NCBI GenBank assembly: GCA_022266195.1
Contig: WHVY01000006.1
Coordinates: 5,332,001-5,396,000 of the forward strand
DNA length: 64,000 nt
Origin: Tetranychus cinnabarinus
Taxonomy: Eukaryota; Arthropoda; Arachnida; Trombidiformes; Tetranychidae
Direction of reading: 5' to 3'
Under the pieces are notes generated by a model, which was not told the DNA's origin, made no database searches, and saw only the letters and a list, made by a program, of their open reading frames with translations. The position numbers and the translations under genes were made by a program. Shown here piece by piece: positions 36,401 to 48,900 of this stretch; position 1 is the stretch's first letter, and each line of letters starts with the position of its first letter.

Positions 36401-39400
36401 TGTTTATCTTCTTCTTGTTCACCAGTTTCATGTTCATCTTTACCATCTCCACCTTGCCTGTCATCTTCACCTTTACCACACTCAAATGAAACAGTTTCAT
36501 CTTCAACACCAAAACCATTAAAGTCGTCGACGTCTCTTGAAAATGGCCAACACTGTGAACCACAATCAGATAACGGTAATCATGCAACTGAACCCGATTC
36601 ATTAGAAGAGTTCATTAAACATGAAACTGAATGTGCTCAACAGTCCAACATTGACCCCAATTGTGACACTCATAAAAGTCAACCTGATGATTGCCCTTCT
36701 CAGCTGATTATTGATTCCCTTACAGACAGTGGTTTATGTCAAAATTTATCATCATCATCAGACGCTTTTGATGAACCATCATTGCCAAAATCATCTTCAA
36801 ATGATCAACTCATTGAAAATGTAACTTCATCATCACTCTCATCCATTAGTGATTATAATAAAATAGATAGTGGTGTGAATCAAACTGATGATTTACTATT
36901 GATTGTTGATTGTCCCAACGATTCCAAGGGAAACAATCTGATGACCAATTTGGATTCATCATCATTACCCTTAGCTCCTTCAGGTTTACCCTCGTCTTCA
37001 TCTTCTTCTCACAACATTGTCTCCAACAATAATCAAAATAAATGTTTCCCAACTCATTTTTATGTTAATAAAGCTGATAATAATAATGATGATGATGAAC
37101 ATGTTGACGATGATTCAGTTGATAATGTCACTCAAAATGATAATCATGATGTGCACAATCACCAAAAGAACGATATTGAGATAACTTCCACCATTGAAGG
37201 TTCAGCTTTAGCTAAAGGTAACTAAACTCTTTTACCACATTTTGCTTTCAACCAGCATAACTTTTACCAATATTTTGCTTCTTTCTTTCACTAAATTTAA
37301 CCTTTTTTTCTCGCTCTCCTCTTTTAGGTATCAATTGTGGTGATGGTATTGATCGACCAACTATTATTGGACAATTGGCTAAACCTTCGGACAATGAAAC
37401 AAATGGATCAATGTTGATTAATGAGGAAAATATTATTGAATTGAAATCATCTTCAACCTCACCCAGAGATAGTAAACTGTCTCTTGTCAATGATCAGCCA
37501 GTTTCAATGTTGGTCAATTACGATGAAAGTGAAAGATTTGATTATCAACCTTCACCTTCTGATGAAGCCAACAACTTGCTGCTAATTAAATCTAATCAAC
37601 CACTCAACTGTTCAATTGAAACATGTTCTAAATCGTCTTCACCCGCTGCTTCCCCTGCAACCTGTTTACGTCCCTTGGCTGGTATTGTGGGTAAACAGAC
37701 TGGTAAAATTGTACGCCGTGAATCTTGTGGGATAATTAAATCATCGGCTGAATCAATGATTGCCGAAGAGATTCGCCAATTGAAGGAACGAGAAGAGGAA
37801 CTTGCTCGAATGAGATTGGCAATGTCTAAACAACAGTCGACCGTCGAGGGTCACCAACAATTGAAAGGAGGATCAACTATGTCACCATTATCAGTCTCTT
37901 CAAGTTCACTTCATCTTACCAATTCTTCAGCTCACCACCACCAACCTGGACATCATTCGGTCAACTCTCATATTCACCATCAACTGGGTAAATCAACACC
38001 CTCACATTGTTCATCCATTGATGGTAAATCAAGTCCAGCTCTATCTGATCTTTCCTCTTGTTCCGTTGGAACCATTTCCAATGATTCAATCGATCCAGTC
38101 CCATCCAAGCCAATTAGTCTGGAAATATTGTCAAGCAAAGTTTCCGGATTGCTCGGTGAATCTCCAATTGAACGAGAGATTCGCATTTCCCGAGAACGTG
38201 AAGCCGAATTGAAGGCTCAAGTAAACTTGACCCGATCCCTGTCCAACTCGATTGTTACCAATGATCAACATTTATCAACAATTCAACAGCAAACAACAGT
38301 TAACCAATCCAAATCAATGGTCGTTAACCTGACTGGCAAAGAAGGCCTTACCAATGGTAATCCTGGTGCAGTAAATGGTGATCCTATTGCACCGTCTAAT
38401 GGTCCACTGAGTAAATCATTGTCAGTAGATGAAACAATTGTTACCTCAGCAGGAACCAAGTTGCCCGTTTTCAAGCAAAACAGTTGTGGTGCGGCAAATG
38501 CGGCTGATATCCAGAAACTTTTGGCAACCACTCGAATTCAGCAGGAAATTGAGGAGCAAACCCAACGCGAGTTGGCTCTAAAAGCAACCGGATCAATTAA
38601 AACAATCTCACAAGAAAGGACTGATATTGAAAAGGCTGGGTCAACTTACTCATCCATTACTCAAATCAATACAGCTTCAAAAGCAGCAACAACGTAAGTT
38701 GCACTTTTGTCACAACAAACACCTTTGCAAATAACATTTACAATTGAAACTATTGTTTCAACTCTCACAACTCAATTTACTTCTTCTCCGATTCCCATAC
38801 CAATTAACAACAATTTACTTGAATTTACATTGAATTTAATCTTTACTTTTAAACCCTTCAACTCTAAAAAGGTCAATCAGTTTGCACTTTTCTCATCCAT
38901 TTAACCACAATTTGTAGTAAGAAATGTTTCTAATTGAAACATGATGGAAATTAATATCATCAGAAGTTTGTTTTCTTCTCAATTTACATTAACCTGATTT
39001 ATTTTTAAATCTTACAACTTTATTTCAATCTAATCATGATATTCAATTTCCAACTTAATCTAATCATAATCCTTAACCAATATGATTTTTTGGTCGCTAT
39101 TTTGAACAATTTGCCAGTTGAATAAGACAAGTGTATCAAAAAGATTGCAATAATTAACTTGATTTTTTCACAAATAGCACTTTTAAATGGTAATCATTAA
39201 GCAACCCAAACGTTAAATGATATTAATTAGTCAAAATTTCACATTTACCTGTTTACTTTGAAGGAATGTGAAACAAAAATTAGTCCTTTTCTCACGAAAT
39301 GAATTATTATCATTGAATAATAATGTTCAGATTGAAATCTTTGAAATTCAATAATTCATTCATTATATCAGCCAACTTTATCTCAACAATTGACCCTCTG

Positions 39401-42400
39401 CATTGAAAACACACACAAAAGTAAACTTTAACCTACTTATTAGTAAAATAGAGTTGGAATGATCATGGAAAATGAATGTTGGACTTTAATAATGAACTGA
39501 ACATTGACAAGCAACAAACAAAACCAAAAGAAGGACAAACAAAAATTTAATGATGAAGATAATTGTCCCAAAAAATTGAAACTCTAATGAATACAATTTA
39601 ACTGCTCTTTATGATTTCAATTTTTGCCAACCAAAATAGATTACAATTACATCTTATTCAGGTTAAAATCATCTTTATTTAATTATCATCACCATAATAA
39701 GATTACATCGACATTACACTGACCTTAAGATTGTCATCTGAATGGCTCAAAAAGACATTAAAGTAAAGCGAAAATTCAATGTAAAATGAAATGTAAAACC
39801 CAATTTAAACCCAAATTAACCTTCAATCTTTTATCGAATTTTTGAAATGTAAAATTTGAACAATTAACTAATTCGTTTTTTCTTAATTTCTCAATAGTTT
39901 AACAAGTAAACCAGAGGAACTTCAAACTGCCAAAGCCATTGAAACTCCTTCATTATCAGGTCATAATGGATTATCAGGGAATGTTTCAAACTCTATTGGA
40001 TCATCATTTTCATCTTCACTGGTTAACCAGTCTAATCAAGTGAACCAAATAAATAATATAAATACTGAAAATAATAGTAATTATAATATAAGCATTATCC
40101 AATCAAACAAGCCAACACCACCATTGCCACCACCAGCACCATCATCCGTATCATCGTCTACATCTTTTTCATCTTCCCAATCATCTTTATCGTCCTCTTC
40201 GTCTTCTTCGGGTGCAACAATAACATCAATTAGACGAACTGGTTTTCAACCTTTTATGAAAAAAGGTTTAACCAAAAGCATTTCAATGCACAAATTTATC
40301 TCCTCCAAAGGTAAAACTGCAACTCCAACCGGTAATCCAACTTCATCTGCTTTCTACCCATTGGCCTCACCAGGTGACCTTTACAATGGTGACCTACGAC
40401 CACCCATTATGGTTAAAGGTGATAAAGGATTTCGTCGAGGTTCAGTTTCAGCTGAATCAAAGATTCAAGAAGAGTTGAAGGAGATGAAGGCTCGAGAAGA
40501 GGAATTAAGGTAAGAAATGAAAAGCCAATGAATACAAGTAAACCTTTCAATCTTTACTTCTTTTCTCATCCTGAACCAACTTCAAGTTGTAATTTTTTCT
40601 CAATATTTTGCTGAATCTTCATTACAATTACTCTAATTAGTTGAACCTCTTTTTCATCTTCAATTGCTACTTAAAATTATCAAAAGTAATTATATTTACC
40701 TCTTAATATTAGCATCATATTTCGCTCTTAATAACCAGTAAAAGATTAGCTCAACCAAATAGAGAGAGAGTGAAATGATTGTAAATCTGAATCAATATAA
40801 TCAGTTAATCATGCTCTAAAAGACCACCCAATGATGTGGAATAAATTTGTGGTTCCAAAATGTAATTTGGTTATTTGAGTTGTTGCATGAGAGGTAAAAG
40901 ATGATGATTCAGGTGATTCCTATTGATCAGTCAACTTGATGAAGGATTAGATGCATAAAAATGTACAGCTAAATACAGATGAAGATGAATGTAATGCATT
41001 TGAGGTAGAAACATTTTCTGGTTAAAAAAACGGTGAAATCGTTTTTTCTTTCCAGAGTAGCAATTGAAACATGATAATCAATTGACATAATCAAATTAAC
41101 GTGTTCAAACCTTTAAAATTCATTTTTACCCTTTTCTCTCATTCGCTCGATAATGTGATTAATCAAATGAATTATTTACATTTGATTGAATAACATGAAT
41201 TTATTTTTATAAATTTGTAGCAAATTTGACAAAAAAAGGTTTTTTTCAAGTTTCATTTTTCACGATTCAATCAATGATTTAAAGTTGCTTCTAATATTAC
41301 AGATTGAGTTTTGAACGGTAAAGTTGAATAATGAGTTAGATTATCAAAGTGTTAACTATTAATTACGTTTTGTTTGTCTCATCAAAATGATTAACTTTTA
41401 AAATTAATAAATGATTGATGGTTAAAATGAGCAAGAAAGGTTTACTTAGCAAATGTTCACAATTTAACCTCTCAATTTGGTTAAAAGGTTGAAGTGATCA
41501 ATTCATCACAATTGTAAAGGTTAACAAATGAATAAATGAACAGCAATTTAAATTCATTTATCCTCCTACAAATGATTAGTTTGATTCAACATTGAACATT
41601 GATTAAAGCTTTTAAATTATGTTGTTTCAATTGTAATTAATCACTTTACTCAACCTGACCAATCTACAAGGTGGCCAATGAGTAAATTTTAATTCTGTAA
41701 TCAGGTTTTAACCATTTGAATACTTCTGCTTACGGCAAGTCACGATAGCTAATTTGATTGATTTACTTTGATCAATAAATTTAAATTAACCATTTTTTGA
41801 CAATATTGATTTACAATCACAAGATAGTTTAACCATGAAATCTTGACTCAGAACAATTGTTATTTAAATTGGTTTGATAAGTTTATTGACTTCAAAGCGT
41901 AATTCAATGTTGACAAAAATATTGAACCATTCAGTGTTTAATTGTAACTGACAATGAATTTGTTTGTATTTTTATCGCAATCAATGAGTACAATTGAATT
42001 GAAAAAGTCAGGATTATCATGATCAACTTGGAAAATTATTAGACCAAGAAAATTTGAATTAGTAAATTAATCCAAACCGGTAAAACATTTTCTTCTTTTC
42101 TTGATTGGTTAATCAGACATTTCGATCACTTGAGATATCTGATTTCAATTTCAACTTTGTATTACAATATTTAATTGTGAACATTGTCTTGATAACAATA
42201 ATAATAATCAAAAATGCCTTCTTTTTCCCATTCCTCAATTAATATTATAATTTTGTGTAGGCCTTTGGGTTTGGCTTTTTTACCCAATTGTTTGATTCAC
42301 TTTGAGCTTACAGGTTACAATAAAGCATCACAAAACTTTGAGGTTCAATTGTAAGTTACTTTCACTTGATTGAAATGAATATCCAACAGAGTGAACTGAA

Positions 42401-43544
42401 CAATCTGATTTAAAGCAAACCATTCCCATTAAGTCCATTTGAATGAGAGAGAAAAAAGTGATTCTATTATGATTTTAATTTTACTTTCAATGTATAGTGA
42501 TAAACCATTTATTAAGTGTTGTTTACTCATTATTTGATTTGTAACTTTAATGATATTGTATCCAAATCAGTTTAAATAGCTATTTTGTCAGCCCTATTCA
42601 TTAATTTTTACATCTCATGGTGAATACTGTATGATAACAGTGAAAGTTTATGAATCTTTTTTGGGTTTGGTTTTCAACAATTTTTATATATATATTCGAA
42701 TGATATAAACGCCTAATTAAATTGATGTTGTATTGTTGTTAATTTCATCCGAGTTGGTGATGTTGCTTGATGCAATTTAAATAATAATTAACCTCACCTG
42801 AGGCGAGTCTTGTTGATAAAGATTCTGTTTTCCTCTTTTTGCTTGACAACCTAATCAGTTTGCTATCAAATTTCAATCCAATAACGCTTTTATTGTTTAT
42901 GAATAAAGATTGATTGTCAACCAAAACCCAAATTTTGAAGATCTTGTATTACGATATTTAATTATAACAATTGATATTCACTGTGTAATCAAGTCTTTTA
43001 AAGATGAGTTTGTTTTGTGATCAATTGTTTTCATGTCACTTGATGGTCAGTATTTTCTGGTATTTCACTTTACTGTATTTGGGTTCAGTATGTTTTGAAG
43101 TAGAGATGATTATGTTTCTTAATTTTAATCAAATTTTGTTTCTTTTTTTTGATATTATTTTCTTAGACGGCAACGAGCCAGATTAATGGGTCTCTCGCAA
43201 CCTAATTTGGCTCTTATTGGTAGAGATGATGATGAAGAAGGTGATGAGGATAATGGTACCATTAATGGTAATGATGGAGATGACAATGCTGGTCAAACTG
43301 TTGGTCTAAATGGTTCATTGTATGAAGTTGATGCGGGCTTGAAACGGACAACAAGTAACCCAAATATTTCACATGAATATGATAAAAAAGTAAGTCTTTT
43401 GATTTGAAATCAAAGTCAATTATTAATGTTATTGTTTCCTTCTTTCATCAGGTGTGCCAACCATTTGGAAGCAATTCAAAGCCTCGGAAAAATCCATTAA
43501 TTGCTCAATGGGAGAAGAAGATAATCCAGGATAATCCAAATTAG
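30417..43544 (+). CDS. AKAP2/MISP C-terminal-like scaffold protein, 7 coding exons (1,296 aa)
   Basis: Exons by GT-AG sites and phase: 30417-30450, 33857-34273, 36072-37217, 37328-38693, 39898-40509, 43167-43389, 43452-43544. The lengths add to 3,891 nt with no stop. The start ATG has a good context (CCCATGG). The protein is largely disordered and Ser/Pro-rich, with a (TCA)n-coded Ser run in exon 3. Charged helical motifs of one type recur: AEEIRQLKEREEELARMRL (about 675-693), SPIEREIRISREREAELKA (about 809-827), a variant near 925, and KIQEELKEMKAREEELRRQR (about 1173-1192). The last exon ends with NPLIAQWEKKI (1280-1290). Repeated E-R-E-I...E-R-E..L modules near the C-terminus suggest the AKAP2/MISP (AKAP2_C) family of cytoskeletal and PKA-anchoring scaffolds; this is by eye. 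Exons 2 and 3 are symmetric (phase 1-1) and could be skipped. An alternative last exon lies at 44913-45926. AATAAA-rich sequence near 44270 may end this transcript. Confidence 0.8.
30484..30897 (-). CDS. Possible secreted protein exon inside intron 1
   Basis: A 137-codon open frame, antisense to the large gene, within its first intron. It starts with a signal-like hydrophobic segment (KFLSGLLGFILLGSTIFGNY) and has three Cys in the middle (DLCG, NNCSK, HDCTV). No ATG precedes the hydrophobic part; the first codon usable as a start is GTG. A polypyrimidine-poor acceptor (TTTTAGCTACAG) lies just upstream, so it might be a second exon. The length is unusual for chance in such AT-rich DNA, but there is no family match. 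It could be a pseudogene. Confidence 0.3.
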   Translation of the reverse strand: MKFLSGLLGFILLGSTIFGNYFSFLYNLNLINIMKLKLYENFGKQWTHINVYIVIDLCGTVIISWLHLNNCSKWFVFGVLHDCTVGGIRVESESNQHLQFQFRLLTQKLNDELKQLALKTIITYGLNCFTIESLEDT

Positions 43545-44535
43545 GAACCAAATTAGGAAAATTGCAAGATTTCTTTGTCAACCAGAGACGATCAACGGAT
43601 TCATTAATGTCTATAAAAGCTTGAAATGTCAATTATTCAGCAAAAAATCCATTCATTTTGCTTCCCTTTTTTCGCCACTTTATAATATTATATTCATGCT
43701 TTTGGTCCGTCTATAGACATGAACGAATTAAGGTTTTAATATAAATTTATTAATACTTTTTGATGGAAAGATAAAATAGGAAAAAAAAACAAAAAAATAT
43801 CAACAAGATTTGGGCAGTTCAGAGTAGTGTGTAAACACTGACTTGATTCACTATTCATTGTCTTGATTTGGTCTTGTTAAATCTCTCTCTGTTGTCTTTT
43901 TTAACCATTCTAGCTAATTTACCTTATTACCTTTTTTGTATCCATACACACGTTTTTTGCTTCCTTTTTGTCAAAATTAATTGTTAATCCAGTTAATTGA
44001 TGATGATTGTCATTATAGGAGATACCACGATTCATTGTCAAAGCCATAATTGATCAATCATTGATTGTCACCAAGAATCTTTCAATGTTTTATTATATCC
44101 ACATTGCCTTAATGTTAGAAAAAAATTCCCTTCTTTTGATAGGTAAAATACCTTAAATGAGAAAAAAGAGAGAAAGAAAGAGAGAAAATCGCATTTACCT
44201 TGCCTTCTTTTTTACCCAATTCTTTGTGATTATATTTTATATCCAAATTTTAGAGAAATATCTCAATTAAAATAATAAAAATAATATAAACTTACATGTT
44301 CACTTTAATTGTTTGGTTTCAACGTTGATTATTTCATTCAAGAGTCGAAACTGATTCCTGACACTTACTTTAAGGTTCACCTTTACACAAATAATAAACG
44401 GGAGAAATAATTTAGACAAAATTAGTTTATTAATAGCGTGTAATTTGATGGAAAACAATTAAAACGTTTATAAAATGTTTTATTAAAATCCTTGGCAATT
44501 CCTCTTTCATTGTTTACGTTGAGTACTCATTTAGT

Positions 44536-44545
44536 GTATATATAG
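44536..44545 (+). promoter_or_regulatory. TATA-like element before the INAF exon
   Basis: GTATATATAGC, about 370 bp before the exon at 44913. It is a candidate internal promoter, which would make the INAF part a separate transcript. I found no upstream start exon with a matching phase-0 donor nearby. Confidence 0.2.
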
Positions 44546-44912
44546 CTCGGTAGATGTCGCTGTAGCTGGTTCAAAATTGGGTAACTTTAACGGTTTTTTT
44601 CTGGTTAACTTTTGCGCAACAACAGAGACTATCCAAATTACTGACTTTAACCATCCATAGTTAATCTTAACTTGTTTAGTCGACTGTCAAACTTTGCAAT
44701 GAAACCATTAAATAGTTTAAACCTTTTATGGTCAAATTAAATGTACCAAGAAAATAGGAAACCCAAAGAGATGGATAAAATTGTTCTTGTTGACTTGATT
44801 ACGTGAACTTGCCAAACTATGGTTTCATCAAAATTTGCTAGTGAAATTATTCACACTCACCAAAAATTGAAAAGTGGTTAACACTTTGGTTACTTTTTTG
44901 TGTTTGCTTTAG

Positions 44913-45926
44913 AAGAAACAAAAGTTTGCTGGTTTTACCAAAGTGGCTGCTGCAGCTTCCAAAAAGTTAAATATGACTGGGACAAACAGCACTGGAAAAA
45001 CTTTGGTCACAATGACTTGTAGTGCTGGTTCAGCGGGAACAAGTGCATCAACCGATACCCATTCAAATTGTACTTTTCCTGGTACCGCCATTTCAACCAC
45101 ACCGGAGCCAAAATCAAGTGGAAGTTTACCTTCAGGTTCAAGATCAGAGATTCATTATCCAACAGTTCTTCACAGTTCTTCGGGCATTTATATGACAAAG
45201 AAAAAGCGTAAACTGGTTCGCTTCTTTACCGTTGTGGCCTACATGTTTGCTGTATCCCTGGTAGCCATTGTTTTATCTCTGTACTATGTCTTTCTCTGGA
45301 ATCCATATTTAACCTCATTGCCACTAGGACATAACGATACTTTACCAGGTTCCCATCTTAGCCCAAGAGCAGACAGTTATCGACACAATTTTCAGCCAAA
45401 CAACAACAAAACCAATACTGTTGTTCATGACAAACCCTCTATTATCACCGTCAGTTTGATGCCTGTTTTATCTATTCAGACAGAAACACCATTGTCATCT
45501 TCCCTGTCATCAGCATCTTTAACATCATATTCATCTTCATTTTCATCACATTCTGAGCCTTCTTCGCCTTCATCGTCTTCTATGTCTTCTTCGCCTTCTT
45601 CGCCTGCCTCACTCGCTTCGCCTTCTGCTTCCTCCTTTGATCCAGCGTTGGACTTTGCATCTTCGTCATATTCATCAGCGTCATCCTTTTCTCCCTTATT
45701 AGACTTTTCCTCATCAATCCCTTCATCTTCTCCTCCCTATGTCTCCTCATCTCAAGATATCATTTCTTCCTCTATACCCTCACCACCTTCATCTTCCCCA
45801 TCCTCTTCAGATTTTGTTTCTGCATTTTCCTCTTTCATTCCCTCTTCATCAGATTCATCAGCATCTTCATCAACAATAGACTGGATCATGGACGTTACCA
45901 ATTCCCCAAATAATTCTCTCAACTGA
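44913..45926 (+). CDS. Alternative terminal exon with INAF-like transmembrane motif
   Basis: A strong acceptor (TACTTTTTTGTGTTTGCTTTAG) ends at 44912. The frame is phase 0, the same as the donor of exon 6 (43389) of the large gene, so exon 6 can join either exon 7 or this exon, giving 1,603 aa. Residues 1-20 of the exon are basic and Ala-rich. At 45198-45310 comes KKKRKLVRFF, then a membrane helix (TVVAYMFAVSLVAIVLSLYY) ending FLWNP. This basic-helix-YY-FLW layout matches the INAF motif of Drosophila InaF, which supports TRP channels, and of vertebrate INAFM proteins. The rest (about 45480-45870) is a long Ser-rich tail coded mainly by TCA/TCT/TCC, then TGA. If not spliced to the scaffold gene it is an independent INAF gene starting at an internal Met (ATG 44973 or later). 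The motif call is good; the link to the scaffold is inferred from phase. Confidence 0.7.
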   Translation, partial: KKQKFAGFTKVAAAASKKLNMTGTNSTGKTLVTMTCSAGSAGTSASTDTHSNCTFPGTAISTTPEPKSSGSLPSGSRSEIHYPTVLHSSSGIYMTKKKRKLVRFFTVVAYMFAVSLVAIVLSLYYVFLWNPYLTSLPLGHNDTLPGSHLSPRADSYRHNFQPNNNKTNTVVHDKPSIITVSLMPVLSIQTETPLSSSLSSASLTSYSSSFSSHSEPSSPSSSSMSSSPSSPASLASPSASSFDPALDFASSSYSSASSFSPLLDFSSSIPSSSPPYVSSSQDIISSSIPSPPSSSPSSSDFVSAFSSFIPSSSDSSASSSTIDWIMDVTNSPNNSLN

Positions 45927-48900
45927 AAAGCAAAGACGAAAATATGACAAGCCAACCTGATACAGTTTCTGGTGCTGAAAGTAGAAGTGTTTTTTATCCC
46001 ATTTTTTCAATCCGTCATCATCACATGTTAAATTAATAGCAACTTGTTTATCTTTTGAAAGAAGAGCAACTTAATTCATCACTTTTATGCCTTTCTTTTC
46101 CAAAAAAAAACATTCTCTTCATCATAACAATCTTGTTATACTCATTACGAGCAGACAAAAATTTTATCATCAACATCCAACAAATCAACAAATCTCAAAC
46201 ACAAGGATCTAAAAAGCAAAGTTTCAAGCATCAAGGAAACTGATTAACAAATTGTGAAGCGCATAAAAAACCCAAGTTATTATTAGCTACAATTCCTATT
46301 CCAAGAGAGGAATTCCAAGACATAAACAGATGCCCAAAACCTTATTAAAGCTTAGTATTATGATACGACGAGAACTGATATGATATTAGGCCATTATAAT
46401 ACAATCGCAATCCCAAAGCTTTTCATTATACGACATTATAATACCTAAACAAAATCGAGAGAAAATGTTAAAAATTTTTGAAAATTTTTTCGACAAAGAG
46501 ATGTAAATGTACCAATTTGGAAGTGCAATGATTAAATAAATCATCTATTTACTAACTAACAGTTTGATATTAAGTTTGATATTAGATATTTGCAGCTTTT
46601 TGACAAACCTGAAACCAAAGTCGGATTAAAGGTTATTTATGTTTTCAAGATTTGCGGTTAAGATTATGATTTAAACTGTAAACAGTTGAAGATGAAATTG
46701 CAACATAACTGAATCAAGACTGGGAATCCTGCATGATGAATAGTAATGCCTAAAAAGAGAAAAAATGTTTTATATTTCATCCGAATTCTGTTTTTGTTTC
46801 AATGTGTGTGTGTTTATAATAACATCAATTACCCAAGAGAGAAGGAACCAGATGAAGAGAAAAATAAACAACATTGGAACCAAAATAGTGGCAATAATAG
46901 CGATGATGATAATAATAATGATAACATCGCAAGTTGAAAACAGAGAAGAGCAAAAACTTCTCTTAAATAAACAAAGTTCAACTTTAAATTCAACTTTCAT
47001 GATAGCAGCTTTGGAATGAAAGGGAAAAGATAACCAGAATTAAAGCTCTACAAGATAAACTTGAAAAAAATGAACCCAAAAATGATTGTCAATAGAAATG
47101 GAATGAACAAGTAAAAGGAGAAAAGAAAAGCTGAACAAAAAATAAAATTCGTCTACAATTTAACTCTAAATTTAGCTCTGAATTCCTGAAACTGTGAAGC
47201 AAGAACTTTTGTTCAACATTAGACATGAATTTTGAAAACTGAAGAAACAAGTTGACACACATTTAATAACAATGTTTGCAGTCAAAGTAACATTTTTGTC
47301 CATTTTTGTTGTCTTTTTTTTGGCTAACATTTGAAGAGTTCAAAGTTGAGCTTGAATGAATAAACAATTGGTTTAGTTGGAATGGTATCATGGAACGAAG
47401 GGAAACATTTCCAGCATTTCATCTTGTTCCATGTTTAATGCCACTGTGCATATAAAGTTGTTTTATATGAGACAAGATTCATTCCCTGTTAAGTTATCCT
47501 TCAGGGTATAGACGTTTAAAGGCAGGAAAAGAGGAAAATGGCAAATTTTTTGGGTTACCAAGAAAACATTTTCACTTTCAATTTAACTTTGCTTTAAACA
47601 ATTCACTTTTCACCATTTGCCTTGTTTAATTTGCTTTTAGCCAAAAAAATTTTATTATTATTATTCAATGATTTTAATGTTCAGGTTCACTCCATCGATC
47701 CAAATATTCATGGGAAAACTCAACTCTCAAAGTGACAACATGTCACAACATCTTGAGATTCAGAGAAATGATTTACTTTGCCTTTCCATCTTTAACCATT
47801 TCCACTCATCATTTGACCAACATGAAATTGAATTACATCTTGATCGTCTTCTGTCATTGTTAGATGAACAATTAAAGAAATTAGATTTTGATTAAGTCCA
47901 TCAATTGATTGGCAGTTTATTTCGGAGAACCTTTTGTTCCTAAAACAATTACATTGACTGAGCCAAAGATAATACAAATGTAGTAAAAATATCTCATGTT
48001 GGCTAAAAAGAATCAGAATTTTTCGATTTTTAAGAGTCGAGTGAATCTTGCAATATCAACTGCTGACTGGACTTGATCAAGTCGATGTCACATTTTGGTA
48101 ATTTAATGAGTCCATTTGATTTACTCATCAATTTAGAGTTGATTCATTTGATTTATTGACTGTCAAGTTTTTACTTGATAAATATTGATACTAAATATTA
48201 ATCTGATGAAATGTGAAATGTTTGGGGAAAAATGGTGAGAAAAAGTGTTTTCTGTTTTGTTTGCTTACTTGTCTTAATCTGCAAATTCATGAGCTATTCA
48301 TTCTTGTTAAATGTTGAAATATTGTATCAACAATAAATGTAATAGACTTGAGTGAGGCAAAAATGAATTCTGTTTTTTTTTCAAAATTGAATATCAAATG
48401 AAGGATAAAAGTTGTCAACATTTTTTGTTATCAAATTGCTTTTCATTGAATTCATCAGCATTTGCTTTGATTGAAACTGATTGCACAAAAAAAACTGGTT
48501 AGCGGTTAAAGTTTTCACACTGAAATTGATTTCACAGATGAAGAGCAAGATTATGTAGCGTGATTGCTTTTGATTACATTGAATCAAATACATGACATGT
48601 TACAAGAGAATCGGTTTAAAGTGGAAAAAATCAAGTTGCAATTCTTGCCATTTGAATGAATCAATATCTAATTCATCATCAATTCCCAGTTCAACTTTAT
48701 GTGGTTAAGAAAACATTGCTCAACTGGGACGCATTCATATTCAATCTTACAATATCAAGTTGCCCGGCTATAAGTAATGGACCTTTGCTTCGTAAAAGCT
48801 CGGAGTTTCTCAGATATTTTGAAATCGACTTCTTACGCTTATAATCAATTGAAAATGTTGGAGTGCAAATTGAAAGTATGGAAGTCGATCCCATCGAGAG

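Noticed and set aside
36306..37052. His-rich and other frames over exon 3 of the scaffold gene
   Set aside because: Out-of-frame readings of the Ser-coding TCA repeats.
45752..45955. Acidic minus-strand frame under the Ser-rich tail
   Set aside because: Complement of TCT/TCC/TCA codons read as Glu-rich; a shadow of the INAF exon.
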